From contig JAEZWF010000023.1 in the NCBI GenBank assembly GCA_023420415.1, forward strand, positions 1 through 64,000: a stretch of 64,000 nt of DNA, in the 5' to 3' direction. The notes below the pieces were generated by a model that saw nothing but the letters and a program-made list of their open reading frames with translations, was not told the origin of the DNA and did no database searches. The stretch's first letter is position 1. Every line of letters begins with the position of its first letter. This document shows positions 43,371-51,877 of the stretch, one piece after another. Source of the stretch: Actinomycetes bacterium. GTDB lineage: Bacteria; Actinomycetota; Actinomycetes; Actinomycetales; Dermatophilaceae. Position numbers and translations under genes: made by a program.

Positions 43371-43386
43371 TCCAAAGATCTTTGGA
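43371..43386. promoter_or_regulatory. Perfect palindrome, ArsR-type operator
   Basis: TCCAAAGATCTTTGGA, perfect over 16 bases, begins eight bases upstream of the ArsR-rhodanese start and 50 bases before the DsrE start. Placed to control both divergent transcripts. ArsR-family dimers bind such A/T-centred palindromes. Confidence 0.7.
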
Positions 43387-43435
43387 CTAATGTACATGCG
43401 TGGCTTGAACAAGAGAACCCTGAGCTGAGAGGTAG

Positions 43436-43813
43436 ATGCCGACGATGAGCACAGTGACAACCCAGGCAGGAGACGGGGTCGGCGTCGTCGTCCACCTTGA
43501 TGAGGACACGAGCGGCAAGTTCGAGGCAGTCCTGCGCAACGTGGGCCACCTTCTCGACGAGCTCGATGACCATTCACCAGTGGAGCTCGTTGCTCACGGA
43601 CCCGGAGTCGCTGTGATGCTGCGGAGCAATCCTCACTCAGGAACCGTGCAGGATCTTCGCGACCGTGGGCTCCTGTTGGTTGCGTGCGGAAACACGATGG
43701 CACGCATGGACATTGCCCCCCAAGAACTCACGCAGGGCGTGAGTGTTGCGTCGTCAGGGCTCGGGCAGCTGGTTCGTCGGCAGCGTCAGGGGTGGTCCTA
43801 TGTCCGCCCCTAG
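43436..43813 (+). CDS. DsrE-family sulfur carrier
   Basis: 125 residues, or 122 from the ATG at 43445. Fold features match DsrE: GVVVHLDEDTSGKFEAVLRN, VELVAHGPGVAVML, and the active Cys segment LLLVACGNTMAR (C84). DsrE-type proteins hold a persulfide on this Cys and pass it on. It faces away from the ArsR-rhodanese gene and should share its operator. It overlaps the solute-binding-like gene by 14 bases. Confidence 0.8.
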   Translation: MPTMSTVTTQAGDGVGVVVHLDEDTSGKFEAVLRNVGHLLDELDDHSPVELVAHGPGVAVMLRSNPHSGTVQDLRDRGLLLVACGNTMARMDIAPQELTQGVSVASSGLGQLVRRQRQGWSYVRP

Positions 43814-44636
43814 AGCTTCGGTGACGTGCTTTTCGGCTGGTTCGTTCGACACGGTCCTCGACCTCGGTGGCGACCCCGCGGCTTGTGACTTGGCAGTCTT
43901 CTTCGCCGGCAATCAGTTCATGGTGGTGCCGGCCCTCGTCGACGCCTTCGTAGCGCAGCATGACGCAGTCTCCAGCGTCTTCTACGAGACCTTGCCACCC
44001 GGGATCGTCGCGGATCAGGTACGCACCGGGAGACTGCAGATGAATGCCTTGACCATCAGCACTCTGCCCGATGTCGTTGCGCTCAGCCCCGCCACACTTC
44101 GCGAGCTGCGCGACGAGGGTCTTGTCGGGTGCGCCAACGCATACGCGTCCAACGACCTGGCGCTTCTCGTGCAGCGCGGCAATCCGCTAGGGATCGCAGG
44201 GTGGGAGGATCTGGCTGCGCCAGGGATCCGCGTGGCGTTTCCGAACCCGGCAACGGAAGGGATCGGGGCCCTCGCCGCTGAGACCATCGAGCGTGTCGGC
44301 GGCGTGCGTCTACGAGATCGAATCATGCGCGACAAGCAGGCAATCGGCGACACGATCCTGACGGACATCCACCATCGCCAAGGTCCCGCGTGGCTGGCCG
44401 ACGACCGTGTCGACGTCGCCGTTGTCTGGACCACGGAGGCGACATGGCACACGAGTCGAGGGGAAGGATTCACGGCCGTCACCCTCGATTCCGCCGAGCA
44501 GGGGAAAGGGCACTATGCCTGCGCTACGGCTACCGAGTCGACTCGTCCTGACCTGGCGGAGGCCTTTGTCGCCTTCATGATGAGCACCGAAGCGCAGGCC
44601 ATCTACCGGAGTCATGGGTTCAGCACACCCTCATAG
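43800..44636 (+). CDS. ModA-like substrate-binding-fold protein without signal peptide
   Basis: 278 residues from the ATG at 43800. The fold is that of a type 2 solute-binding protein: FFAGNQFMVVPALVDAFVAQ at the start, FPNPATEGIGALAAETIE in the middle, WTTEATWH and FVAFMMSTEAQAIY at the end. The start has no signal peptide or lipobox, and no ABC permease is nearby, so export is not expected. It may be an intracellular sensor or carrier of an oxyanion such as molybdate, sulfate or thiosulfate. Coupled with DsrE, whose stop it overlaps. Confidence 0.65.
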   Translation: MSAPRASVTCFSAGSFDTVLDLGGDPAACDLAVFFAGNQFMVVPALVDAFVAQHDAVSSVFYETLPPGIVADQVRTGRLQMNALTISTLPDVVALSPATLRELRDEGLVGCANAYASNDLALLVQRGNPLGIAGWEDLAAPGIRVAFPNPATEGIGALAAETIERVGGVRLRDRIMRDKQAIGDTILTDIHHRQGPAWLADDRVDVAVVWTTEATWHTSRGEGFTAVTLDSAEQGKGHYACATATESTRPDLAEAFVAFMMSTEAQAIYRSHGFSTPS

Positions 44637-44713
44637 GCCATCGTCGCTGCTGAGGCCTCGTCTCGCCCACCGCCCGCACACCCGCGAGTTGGTCACGGTG
44701 GATGGTCGCTCGC

Positions 44714-47026
44714 CTACTCGTGGTGACGGGTCCACAGGCGAGCGATCTTGTCGTATCGGGGCAGGAGCGCTCCTACGCGTCTTTGGTAATCGGCATAACC
44801 CGTGTAGAGCTGACGCAGTCGACCCTCCTCGAAACCAATCTTGCCGACAAGAACCAAGACCAGCGCCAGTAACGCTCCCAAGTGCACCCACGACCCACCC
44901 CTAAGCGCCAGGCCTGCACCCGCGAGCAACACTCCCGCATACATGGGATGGCGAATCCACCCATAGATGCCGGTTTCGCGTACCCCCGCCCCCGGCTTGG
45001 GCACAGGAGACACCGTCAAGGCGTGGCCCAACGTCGGTACGGCGACGAGCGCCAAGGCGGCGCCAGCCACCACTAGGAACCAACTCAAGGCGTGGAGGGA
45101 CGACGTGTCGAGGGCATGACTGGGCCACAATGCCAGGACGATCAAGAGTGAGAACTGCGCACTGACCAGGGTCGCCGCCCACCGGCCGGCGCCTCTCGAG
45201 GACCAAGGTCGACTCACTCGAACAGCCCTTTCACCGTCGCGCCGCTCAGTCTCGCTCCTCGTGAAACCGAGGGTGCAGGTCACGGTCATACGAACCAGTG
45301 ACATGCTCGTCCGAGGTGGGGCCTCGGCCATGAGCCCGGCGAGTACGCCGGGATCTGCGTGAACGGCGGACGGCGGGGCCGCCTCGGGGTGGTGCAAGTC
45401 GAACGCTGGACGCTCAGAGCGGATGCGCGGGATGGTGTCGAAGTTGTGCCGCGGCGGCGGGCAGGAGGTCGCCCACTCCAGCGAGGCGCCGTAGCCCCAC
45501 GGGTCGTCGGTCTCGACCAGTGGCGCGGTGCGCCAGGTCTTCCACACGTTGTAGAGGAACGGCAGCGTGGAGGCGGCCAGCAGGAAGGCGCCGTAGGTCG
45601 AGATCTGGTTCTGGACGGTGAAGCCGTCCTCGGGCAGGTAGTCGGCGTAGCGACGGGGCATGCCGTCGATGCCGAGCACGTGCTGGATGAGGAAGGTCGT
45701 GTGGAAGCCGATGAACAGCATCCAGAAGTGGACCTTGCCGAGCATCTCGTCGAGCATCCGCCCGGTGAACTTGGGCCACCAGAAGTAGAACCCGGCGAAC
45801 ATCGCGAACACCACGGTGCCGAAGACGGTGTAGTGGAAGTGCGCCACGATGAAGTAGCTGTCGGACAGGTGGAAGTCCAGGGCGGGGCTGGACAGGATCA
45901 CCCCGGTGAGGCCGCCGAACAGGAACGTCACGAGGAACCCGATCGACCAGAGCATCGGCGTCTCGAAGGAGAGCTTGCCGCCCCACATGGTGCCGATCCA
46001 GTTGAAGAACTTCACCCCGGTGGGCACGGCGATCAGCATCGTCATCACCGCGAAGAACGGCAGCAGCACCTGGCCGGTGGCGTACATGTGGTGCGCCCAC
46101 ACGGTCACCGACAGTGCCGCGATCGCGATTGTGGCGAAGACGAGGGTCTTGTAGCCGAAGATCGGCTTGCGCGAGAACACCGGGAGGATCTCGGAGATGA
46201 TGCCGAAGAACGGCAGGGCGATGATGTAGACCTCCGGGTGCCCGAAGAACCAGAACAGGTGCTGCCACAGGATGGGGCCGCCATTCCCTGGATCGAAGAT
46301 GTGAGCACCGAAGCGACGATCTGCAGCCAGGGCTAACAGTGCAGAGGCCAAGACCGGGAAGGCCATGAGCACCAGCAGTGACGTGATCAGCACGGTCCAG
46401 GTGAAGAGTGGCATCCGGAACATCGTCATTCCGGGGGCGCGCATGCAGATGATCGTGGTGATGAAGTTGACTGAGCCCAAGATGGTGCCGAATCCCGAGA
46501 GGGCCAAGCCCATGACCCACAGGTCACCGCCAAGACCTGGACTGTTGACAGCGTCTGACAGGGGCGCGTAACCCGTCCAACCAAAGGAGGCGGCACCCGT
46601 CGGCGTCATGAAACCTCCAAGGACCATGAGAGCGCCGAACAGATACAGCCAGTAGGCAAACATGTTCAGACGCGGGAACGCCACATCCGGAGCTCCGATC
46701 TGGATGGGCATGATCGCGTTCGCGAAGGCGGCGAACAGTGGCGTCGCGAACAGCAGCAGCATGATCGTGCCGTGGATCGTAAACAGCTGGTTGTACTGCT
46801 CAGGGTTGTCAACGATCTGCAGACCCGGCTGGAAGAGCTCGGCGCGGATCAGCATCGCCAGCAGGCCGCCGAACATGAACAATGTGAAGGACGTGACGAA
46901 GTACCAGTTACCGATGACTTTGTGATCGGTCGTGGTCACCCATTTAACGATGGCCCGGCCCCGTGCGCGTCTGTGCGCGGGTGGTGCCTGGCGTTCGGTG
47001 GCGCGGGGCGCCTCAAGAATAGCCAT
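44714..47026 (-). CDS. ctaD: Cytochrome c oxidase subunit I fused to an isoprenylcysteine-methyltransferase-like domain
   Basis: 770 residues. CtaD (about 1-548) has all heme-copper ligands: H85 (low-spin heme), H263 and Y267 (HPEVY), H312/H313, H396 and H398. Then a linker (about 550-610), then about five helices with the ICMT/PEMT-type motif GIYGWIRHPMYAGVLLAG (687-704), EE at 733-734 and a YADYQRRVGALLP end. Such methyltransferases act on membrane-bound thiols or lipids. No subunits II or III are encoded here, so the host must supply them if this forms an oxidase. The block at about 45.36-46.27 kb is richer in GC at third positions than its flanks. Confidence 0.85.
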   Translation of the reverse strand: MAILEAPRATERQAPPAHRRARGRAIVKWVTTTDHKVIGNWYFVTSFTLFMFGGLLAMLIRAELFQPGLQIVDNPEQYNQLFTIHGTIMLLLFATPLFAAFANAIMPIQIGAPDVAFPRLNMFAYWLYLFGALMVLGGFMTPTGAASFGWTGYAPLSDAVNSPGLGGDLWVMGLALSGFGTILGSVNFITTIICMRAPGMTMFRMPLFTWTVLITSLLVLMAFPVLASALLALAADRRFGAHIFDPGNGGPILWQHLFWFFGHPEVYIIALPFFGIISEILPVFSRKPIFGYKTLVFATIAIAALSVTVWAHHMYATGQVLLPFFAVMTMLIAVPTGVKFFNWIGTMWGGKLSFETPMLWSIGFLVTFLFGGLTGVILSSPALDFHLSDSYFIVAHFHYTVFGTVVFAMFAGFYFWWPKFTGRMLDEMLGKVHFWMLFIGFHTTFLIQHVLGIDGMPRRYADYLPEDGFTVQNQISTYGAFLLAASTLPFLYNVWKTWRTAPLVETDDPWGYGASLEWATSCPPPRHNFDTIPRIRSERPAFDLHHPEAAPPSAVHADPGVLAGLMAEAPPRTSMSLVRMTVTCTLGFTRSETERRDGERAVRVSRPWSSRGAGRWAATLVSAQFSLLIVLALWPSHALDTSSLHALSWFLVVAGAALALVAVPTLGHALTVSPVPKPGAGVRETGIYGWIRHPMYAGVLLAGAGLALRGGSWVHLGALLALVLVLVGKIGFEEGRLRQLYTGYADYQRRVGALLPRYDKIARLWTRHHE

Positions 47027-47064
47027 GGTGTCGCTCCTCAGATCTGAAATCCACCGTCGACGCT

Positions 47065-48339
47065 CTACAGCCGACTAGCAGTAGTGATGTCCTCAAGAAA
47101 TTCGGTCCGCATCTGCTCGGTGACGGTCGGTCTGGTCGCCTTGATCACCCTCAGGTAGTCATCGGTTGCACCGCGGCACCGCTGGCCGGAATCGATGCTG
47201 CACTCGAAGACTTCCTGGGCCACGGTTCGCGCTGCGTGCGCTATATCCGCTGGGGTGAGGCCATCGCTTGCGAGCGACAGCGCCCTGATGTCCACATCGA
47301 ATGACTGAGCGGACCTGAGGTGATGGGCCCACATGGCCATGCGGGCTTCCTCGTCAGGTGGACCCACGGGCAGAACGAAGTCGAACCGGCCGTGCCGCAT
47401 GAACGCAGAGTCCAATGACCTCACTGAATTCGTGGCGCAGATGAGCAAACGTCCCGGCTCTTCACGAAAAGCCACCAGCGACTTGAGCAGCTCGTTCACC
47501 ACACCAATCGAGCTGGAGCTACCACCCTCCCGCGCGGCCGCGATTTCCTCGATCTCATCGATGAACACCACCACGCGTTCGAGCCGACTCAACTGATCGA
47601 ACGCCAGTCTGATACCTGCGGGAAGACCCCCATCAGTGGTCGCGAGGCGAGACGGGAACAGCTCGACGAAAGGCCACGCTAAGCGCGATGCCACTGCCTT
47701 CGCGAAGGTCGTCTTTCCTGTTCCCGGCGGGCCGAAGAGCATCACGGCGCGTGGTGGTTGCACTCCGTGGCCATGAGCCTGCTCGGGCTGCGACAAAGGC
47801 AAGACGATGCGACGTTCGATGAGGGCCTTCTCGGCCTGCATTCCCGCCACTGCATCCCACAAGCCTGCCGCAGGGATAGAACCACCAAGATCTTGCAGCA
47901 AGGTCGCGGTTTGCGCCGTCACCGTCTCGGTCTTCTCGAAGAGGGTGAGCCCGTCACGGCGCACGAAACCGCTGTTCACGAATGCCTGGGAACCGGTCTC
48001 GTTGGCCGGAAGCAGGGCCCGCACCTTCCGTACCCCCAGCATCGTCAAGCGGTGCTCGAGCGCCGAGAGCAGCGCGCTACCCAGTCCTTGGTCACGCCAC
48101 TGTGGGTCCAATGCCAAGCGCACCACCCACGCGCGATCAACCTCGACCCTGCTCACCGCCGAGCCGACCAGCCCGCCACCCACGACCGCTACCACTGCGG
48201 GATGTCTACCATTCAGCGCCGCCACCACGTCAGCCATAGCAAAGACCGGGGATTCAGACGTTGTGGATGACCGTTGATCAAGGAGCACGGCGGCTTCGAG
48301 GTCCTCAGGCTCGAAGTCGCGCAGGTGCCATGCGGTCAC
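47065..48339 (-). CDS. GNAT acetyltransferase - AAA+ ATPase fusion
   Basis: 424 residues from the GTG at 48339, with GAGGGAGGG upstream. GNAT part (about 3-140): VRLALDPQWRDQGLGSALLSALE is the acetyl-CoA loop. AAA part (about 165-415): GPPGTGKTT (K209), VFIDEIEE (D261/E262), ATNSV (sensor 1) and a MRHGRFD arginine-finger region. AAA members of this kind remodel or unfold complexes. The fusion suggests acetylation coupled to remodelling of a partner, perhaps the oxidase or another redox enzyme; unknown. Convergent with nothing; it is transcribed leftward toward ctaD (38-base gap). Confidence 0.8.
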   Translation of the reverse strand: MTAWHLRDFEPEDLEAAVLLDQRSSTTSESPVFAMADVVAALNGRHPAVVAVVGGGLVGSAVSRVEVDRAWVVRLALDPQWRDQGLGSALLSALEHRLTMLGVRKVRALLPANETGSQAFVNSGFVRRDGLTLFEKTETVTAQTATLLQDLGGSIPAAGLWDAVAGMQAEKALIERRIVLPLSQPEQAHGHGVQPPRAVMLFGPPGTGKTTFAKAVASRLAWPFVELFPSRLATTDGGLPAGIRLAFDQLSRLERVVVFIDEIEEIAAAREGGSSSSIGVVNELLKSLVAFREEPGRLLICATNSVRSLDSAFMRHGRFDFVLPVGPPDEEARMAMWAHHLRSAQSFDVDIRALSLASDGLTPADIAHAARTVAQEVFECSIDSGQRCRGATDDYLRVIKATRPTVTEQMRTEFLEDITTASRL

Positions 48340-48407
48340 GGCAATGCCCTCCCTCTGGCCGATGTCGATCCGCCGCAAGCGGCTCGATGGAGGTCAAGCA
48401 TGACAGT

Positions 48408-48422
48408 TGTACGTACATTTGA
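48408..48422. promoter_or_regulatory. Shared operator-like site, copy 1
   Basis: TGTACGTACATTTGA includes the palindrome TGTACGTACA (48408-48417). It lies between the GNAT-AAA gene and the GntR gene. The 11 bases CGTACATTTGA recur at 50624-50634. Confidence 0.6.
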
Positions 48423-48518
48423 GAAGGGGGACACGTGCTCGCTCGTCAACCGAACCGGGGCCGTGCCATCCTCGTCCCATGCACACATCGACCGGCGCCT
48501 GCAGTGGCCAGTGACCCA

Positions 48519-49355
48519 ATGGCGCGGGCCAGAATGCTGCAAGGTCCCCAGCCCGAAGTCGGCGCGGCCCGAGTTCCCAAGTGGGAGATGCTGCATCGCG
48601 AACTGCTTCAGCGGATCGGCAAAGGCGAGTTCTCCAATGGATTTCCCGGCGAGCACGAGCTCTCCCAGACCTATGACGTGTCGCGACACACGGTGCGTGA
48701 GGCCCTTCGCCGGCTGCGGGAGGCCGGCCTGTTGGACAGCGCGCGGGGACGAGTCACGCAAGTTCGCCCGAAAGCCATCGAGCAGAACCTCGGAGGCCTT
48801 TACTCCCTGTTCCGCGAGGTGGAGGCGCAAGGGCACGTCCAGCGCAGCGACGTCATCACCATCAGTCTGACGACAGAGCCCTTAGCCGCAAACGCACTAG
48901 GAATCGACATCTCGACCGAGTTCTTTCACCTTGAGCGGCTTCGACGATCTGATGGCGAGCCCCTGGCGCATGACAAGGTGTGGATACCGAGCGCGATCGC
49001 AGCCCCATTGATGGAGGCCGATTTCACCCACGCGGCACTGTACGACGAGTTGACCCGACGTTGTGGCGTCAGGCCGACCGGCGGCTCGGAACGGATCGCT
49101 GCCGTGATGCCGACCGCCGCTCAACGAGGCTTGCTTGAACTCGATCGGGGTATCGCCTGCTTCGACATCGAGCGGCATGGCAGGGTCCGAGACCAACCGC
49201 CGATCGAGTATCGCCGCTCACTGGTTCGGGCGGACCGCTATGCGCTCCTCACGTCGTGGACGCCCAACGGGTTTCGCTTGGGAGCCAGCGCGGATGCGCC
49301 GCCACATCGAGACGGCAGTCGGCCCTTCCCATCCCCGATCAGGCCAACCCCTTGA
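48519..49355 (+). CDS. GntR/HutC-family regulator with UTRA domain
   Basis: 278 residues from the ATG at 48519; earlier GTG and later ATG (48534) starts are possible. A winged HTH (LSQTYDVSRHTVREALRRLR) is followed by a UTRA ligand-binding domain (FFHLERLRRSDGEPLAHDKVW, VRADRYALLTSW). It overlaps the convergent SQR gene by 17 bases. A motif shared by its own promoter and the SQR/rhodanese divergent promoter makes it the likely local regulator of module C. The effector is unknown; sulfur compounds are plausible. Confidence 0.8.
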   Translation: MARARMLQGPQPEVGAARVPKWEMLHRELLQRIGKGEFSNGFPGEHELSQTYDVSRHTVREALRRLREAGLLDSARGRVTQVRPKAIEQNLGGLYSLFREVEAQGHVQRSDVITISLTTEPLAANALGIDISTEFFHLERLRRSDGEPLAHDKVWIPSAIAAPLMEADFTHAALYDELTRRCGVRPTGGSERIAAVMPTAAQRGLLELDRGIACFDIERHGRVRDQPPIEYRRSLVRADRYALLTSWTPNGFRLGASADAPPHRDGSRPFPSPIRPTP

Positions 49356-50544
49356 GCATGAGGTTCCAGTACAGGGCGGGGAGGCCGTACTTCTTCAGGT
49401 ACCACATGTCCCGCCGCTCCTTCGTGGTGTCGATCAGCGGAATGGTGGGGTGGGGCTCCATGGTGTAGTCGAACTCGGCCAGAAGCATCGTCTTGCGTGA
49501 CGTGGTCAACGGGCACGAGGCATATCCGTCGTACTGCTCTTGTGGCGACTTTCCGCGCATGACCGACTGCAGGTTTGCTGCCACCACCGGCGCCTGCTTG
49601 CGAATGGCCGCTCCGGTCTTTGAGTTGGGGGTGGAACCCGCATCGCCGAGAGCAAACACGTTGGAGTACCGCGTGTGCTGCATGGTGTGCTTGTCGACCT
49701 GGATATAGCCACCGGGATTGTCCGGATCGGCCAACGCCGTCTGCTTAACCCAGTCGGGAGCCGACTGTGGTGGAACCAAGTGCATCATGTCGTAGCCCAG
49801 CGTCTGGGTCTCGCCAGCTCGGCCAGCCACGCCAGCCACCGTGGCTTTCCTGGCGTCCGCATCGACCTCGACAACCTCGGATTCAAAGTGGACGGTGATC
49901 CCGTACCGCTCCACGACCTTCTCCAGCTCGCGAGCGAACACGGGCACGCCAAACATCCCCGGCGTCGGTAGCACCATGTGGACATCAATCTGGTCGAGCA
50001 CCCCCTGGCTCTGCCAGTAGTCGCAGGCCAGGTAAGCAATCTTCTGAGGTGCGCCAGCACACTTGATCGGTCCGGAAGGCATCGCGAAGATTGCCGAGCC
50101 CGACTTGGTGGCCTGGATGAACTCCCATGTCTTGGGCGCCAAGCTGTACTCGTAGTTCGTGGAAACCCCGGCCTTGCCCAACGCCTCGCGGGCGCCCCCG
50201 ATCTTGTGCCAGTCCAACTGGATCCCCGGCGCCATGACCAAGAACTGGTACGCGACGGTGGTTCCGTCACGCAGGACCACGGACCTGGCATCCGGATCGA
50301 CGTCCGTCACCGCAGCCTTGATCCACTTGACCCCCTTGGGCATCACGCCTTCTTCGAGCCTGGCGCTCTTCTGGGGCTGAGCACACCCTCCACCCACAAG
50401 CGTCCACAGAGGCTGGTAGTAGTGCGTGGTTGCCGGATCAATCACGGCGATGTCCTTGACGCCTGACCGTTGGAGCCGCGCCGCAACGGAGATGCCGGCG
50501 CTGCCTCCACCAACGATGACGACCTCGTGGGCTTGCGACTGCAT
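49339..50544 (-). CDS. sqr: Sulfide:quinone oxidoreductase (type II-like)
   Basis: 401 residues from the ATG at 50544. FAD-binding VVIVGGGSAGISVAARL (8-24) and VFALGDAGS (297-305). Redox cysteines C162 (PIKCAGAPQKIAYL) and C344 (YDGYASCPLTT) match the two catalytic Cys of type II SQR such as human SQOR. The C-terminal amphipathic helices (YWNLMLKGL) suit membrane contact. Oxidises sulfide to a persulfide and passes electrons to quinone. Cytochrome bd, encoded 5 kb away, could take them. Divergent from the rhodanese/TauE operon and likely coregulated. Confidence 0.9.
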   Translation of the reverse strand: MQSQAHEVVIVGGGSAGISVAARLQRSGVKDIAVIDPATTHYYQPLWTLVGGGCAQPQKSARLEEGVMPKGVKWIKAAVTDVDPDARSVVLRDGTTVAYQFLVMAPGIQLDWHKIGGAREALGKAGVSTNYEYSLAPKTWEFIQATKSGSAIFAMPSGPIKCAGAPQKIAYLACDYWQSQGVLDQIDVHMVLPTPGMFGVPVFARELEKVVERYGITVHFESEVVEVDADARKATVAGVAGRAGETQTLGYDMMHLVPPQSAPDWVKQTALADPDNPGGYIQVDKHTMQHTRYSNVFALGDAGSTPNSKTGAAIRKQAPVVAANLQSVMRGKSPQEQYDGYASCPLTTSRKTMLLAEFDYTMEPHPTIPLIDTTKERRDMWYLKKYGLPALYWNLMLKGLA

Positions 50545-50620
50545 AACAGTTCTCCCTACTGAGTGGTGCGTTCGCGACTGGCACCGGTAGGCACCGTCGC
50601 CGGTCTTGAGGCTATATGAT

Positions 50621-50634
50621 GTCCGTACATTTGA
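50621..50634. promoter_or_regulatory. Shared operator-like site, copy 2
   Basis: GTCCGTACATTTGA lies between the divergent sqr and rhodanese genes and repeats CGTACATTTGA of the GntR promoter, with a near match extending seven bases upstream. TATAT just before it (50613) could be part of a promoter. Confidence 0.6.
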
Positions 50635-50665
50635 CCACGGATGCGCGAACCCGAAAGGTGCTGCC

Positions 50666-50992
50666 ATGACCGGCATAGACGCCAGCGAGGCCTTCAGACG
50701 TACTTCTGAGGGGTCCGCAGTGCTTGTGGACGTCCGAGAGACTGAGGAGTACCTCGCCGGTCACGCCCGCGGAGCGCAGTCGCTGCCGCTGTCGTCACTC
50801 GCTTGTACGCAGCTGCCAGCGGGTATCGACGTACTCATGATCTGCCGCAGCGGAAAGCGCTCATCCAAGGCCGTCGAGCGCGCACGTCAAGCCGGCGTTC
50901 ACGCCCTCAACGTCGACGGGGGCACCCTGGCGTGGCGCGAGGCAGACCTACCTATGGACGCCTCCGGTCCCAAAGCTCCCGAGGTGGCCTGA
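50666..50992 (+). CDS. Single-domain rhodanese
   Basis: 108 residues from the ATG at 50666. VLVDVRETEEYLAGHARGA and the active loop CRSGKRSS (C60) are complete. Cytosolic sulfur transfer. First gene of the rightward module C operon, with its stop touching the TauE GTG (TGAGTG). It is diverged from the module A rhodanese (loop CASGNRSG), so the two modules may have separate origins. It likely accepts the persulfide made by SQR. Confidence 0.9.
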   Translation: MTGIDASEAFRRTSEGSAVLVDVRETEEYLAGHARGAQSLPLSSLACTQLPAGIDVLMICRSGKRSSKAVERARQAGVHALNVDGGTLAWREADLPMDASGPKAPEVA

Positions 50993-51763
50993 GTGGGGAT
51001 TGTCGCCGCGGGTCTCGGCATCCTGGTCGGGCTCGCTCTCGGGCTGCTTGGCGGCGGAGGGTCTGTCCTCGCGGTCCCCAGCCTCGTTTACATCCTCGGG
51101 GAGTCACCGCACGAAGCGACCACGGGTTCGCTCATCATCATCATCGCCTCATCATTGGCGGGGGTAGCCGCGCATGCGAGAGCGGGCCGGGTCCAGGTCA
51201 GGGCGGGCCTGGGCTTTGGCCTCGCAGGCCTGGCGACCTCGATCATCAGTGCAGCACTGTCCAAGGGACTACCCGAGACGGTGGTTCTTGTGGGGTTCGC
51301 CGGCGTCATGCTGGCAGCTGCCGCGATGATGTGGCGATCCGCCAAGAGCCCCGGCAATGGCCCAGTTCCAGGGCGGCAGGGGGCCGGCGGCCTTCGAACC
51401 ATCCTCGCAGGGGCCGGCGTAGGCGTCCTCATCGGTGTTTTCGGAGTGGGTGGCGGATTCCTCGCAGTGCCCGCCTTGGTTGCCGTTGCGGGGTTCACCA
51501 TGCCGAATGCCGTCGGAACGTCGCTCCTGATCATCGCCCTCAACTCGAGCGCCGCGCTGGCTACCCGGGTCGCGGGATCACATGTGGACTGGGCGGTCAT
51601 ACTCCCCTTCGCTGCTGCCGCGAGTGTGGCGGCGGTGGTCGGCCAACGTGCCTCCAGTCGGTTCAAGGCAGCCACTCTCCAACAGACCTTCGCGGGCCTA
51701 CTCGTGCTGTTGGCGGGCTGGGTCCTGCTTGACCAACTGGTGCTGCACACGTCAAGCAATTAG
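50993..51763 (+). CDS. TauE/SafE sulfite exporter family permease
   Basis: 256 residues from a GTG placed directly at the rhodanese stop. Two repeats, each opening with a glycine-rich helix: GLALGLLGGGGSVLAVPSL (near 13-31) and LIGVFGVGGGFLAVPALVAV (near 144-163). About eight membrane helices. Expected to export sulfite or related organosulfonates, the products of persulfide dioxygenase. This is the intact counterpart of the broken gene in module A. Confidence 0.85.
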   Translation: MGIVAAGLGILVGLALGLLGGGGSVLAVPSLVYILGESPHEATTGSLIIIIASSLAGVAAHARAGRVQVRAGLGFGLAGLATSIISAALSKGLPETVVLVGFAGVMLAAAAMMWRSAKSPGNGPVPGRQGAGGLRTILAGAGVGVLIGVFGVGGGFLAVPALVAVAGFTMPNAVGTSLLIIALNSSAALATRVAGSHVDWAVILPFAAAASVAAVVGQRASSRFKAATLQQTFAGLLVLLAGWVLLDQLVLHTSSN

Positions 51764-51877
51764 GGCCTCATCGACGAAGGACGCGGTCAGCTTTCCACCG
51801 ACCATTCAGCAGGACCGGTCTCGCCGCACGGGACCGACTGCCCATCTCCACCAGCCCCTTGAGAGGAATCCAGATCC

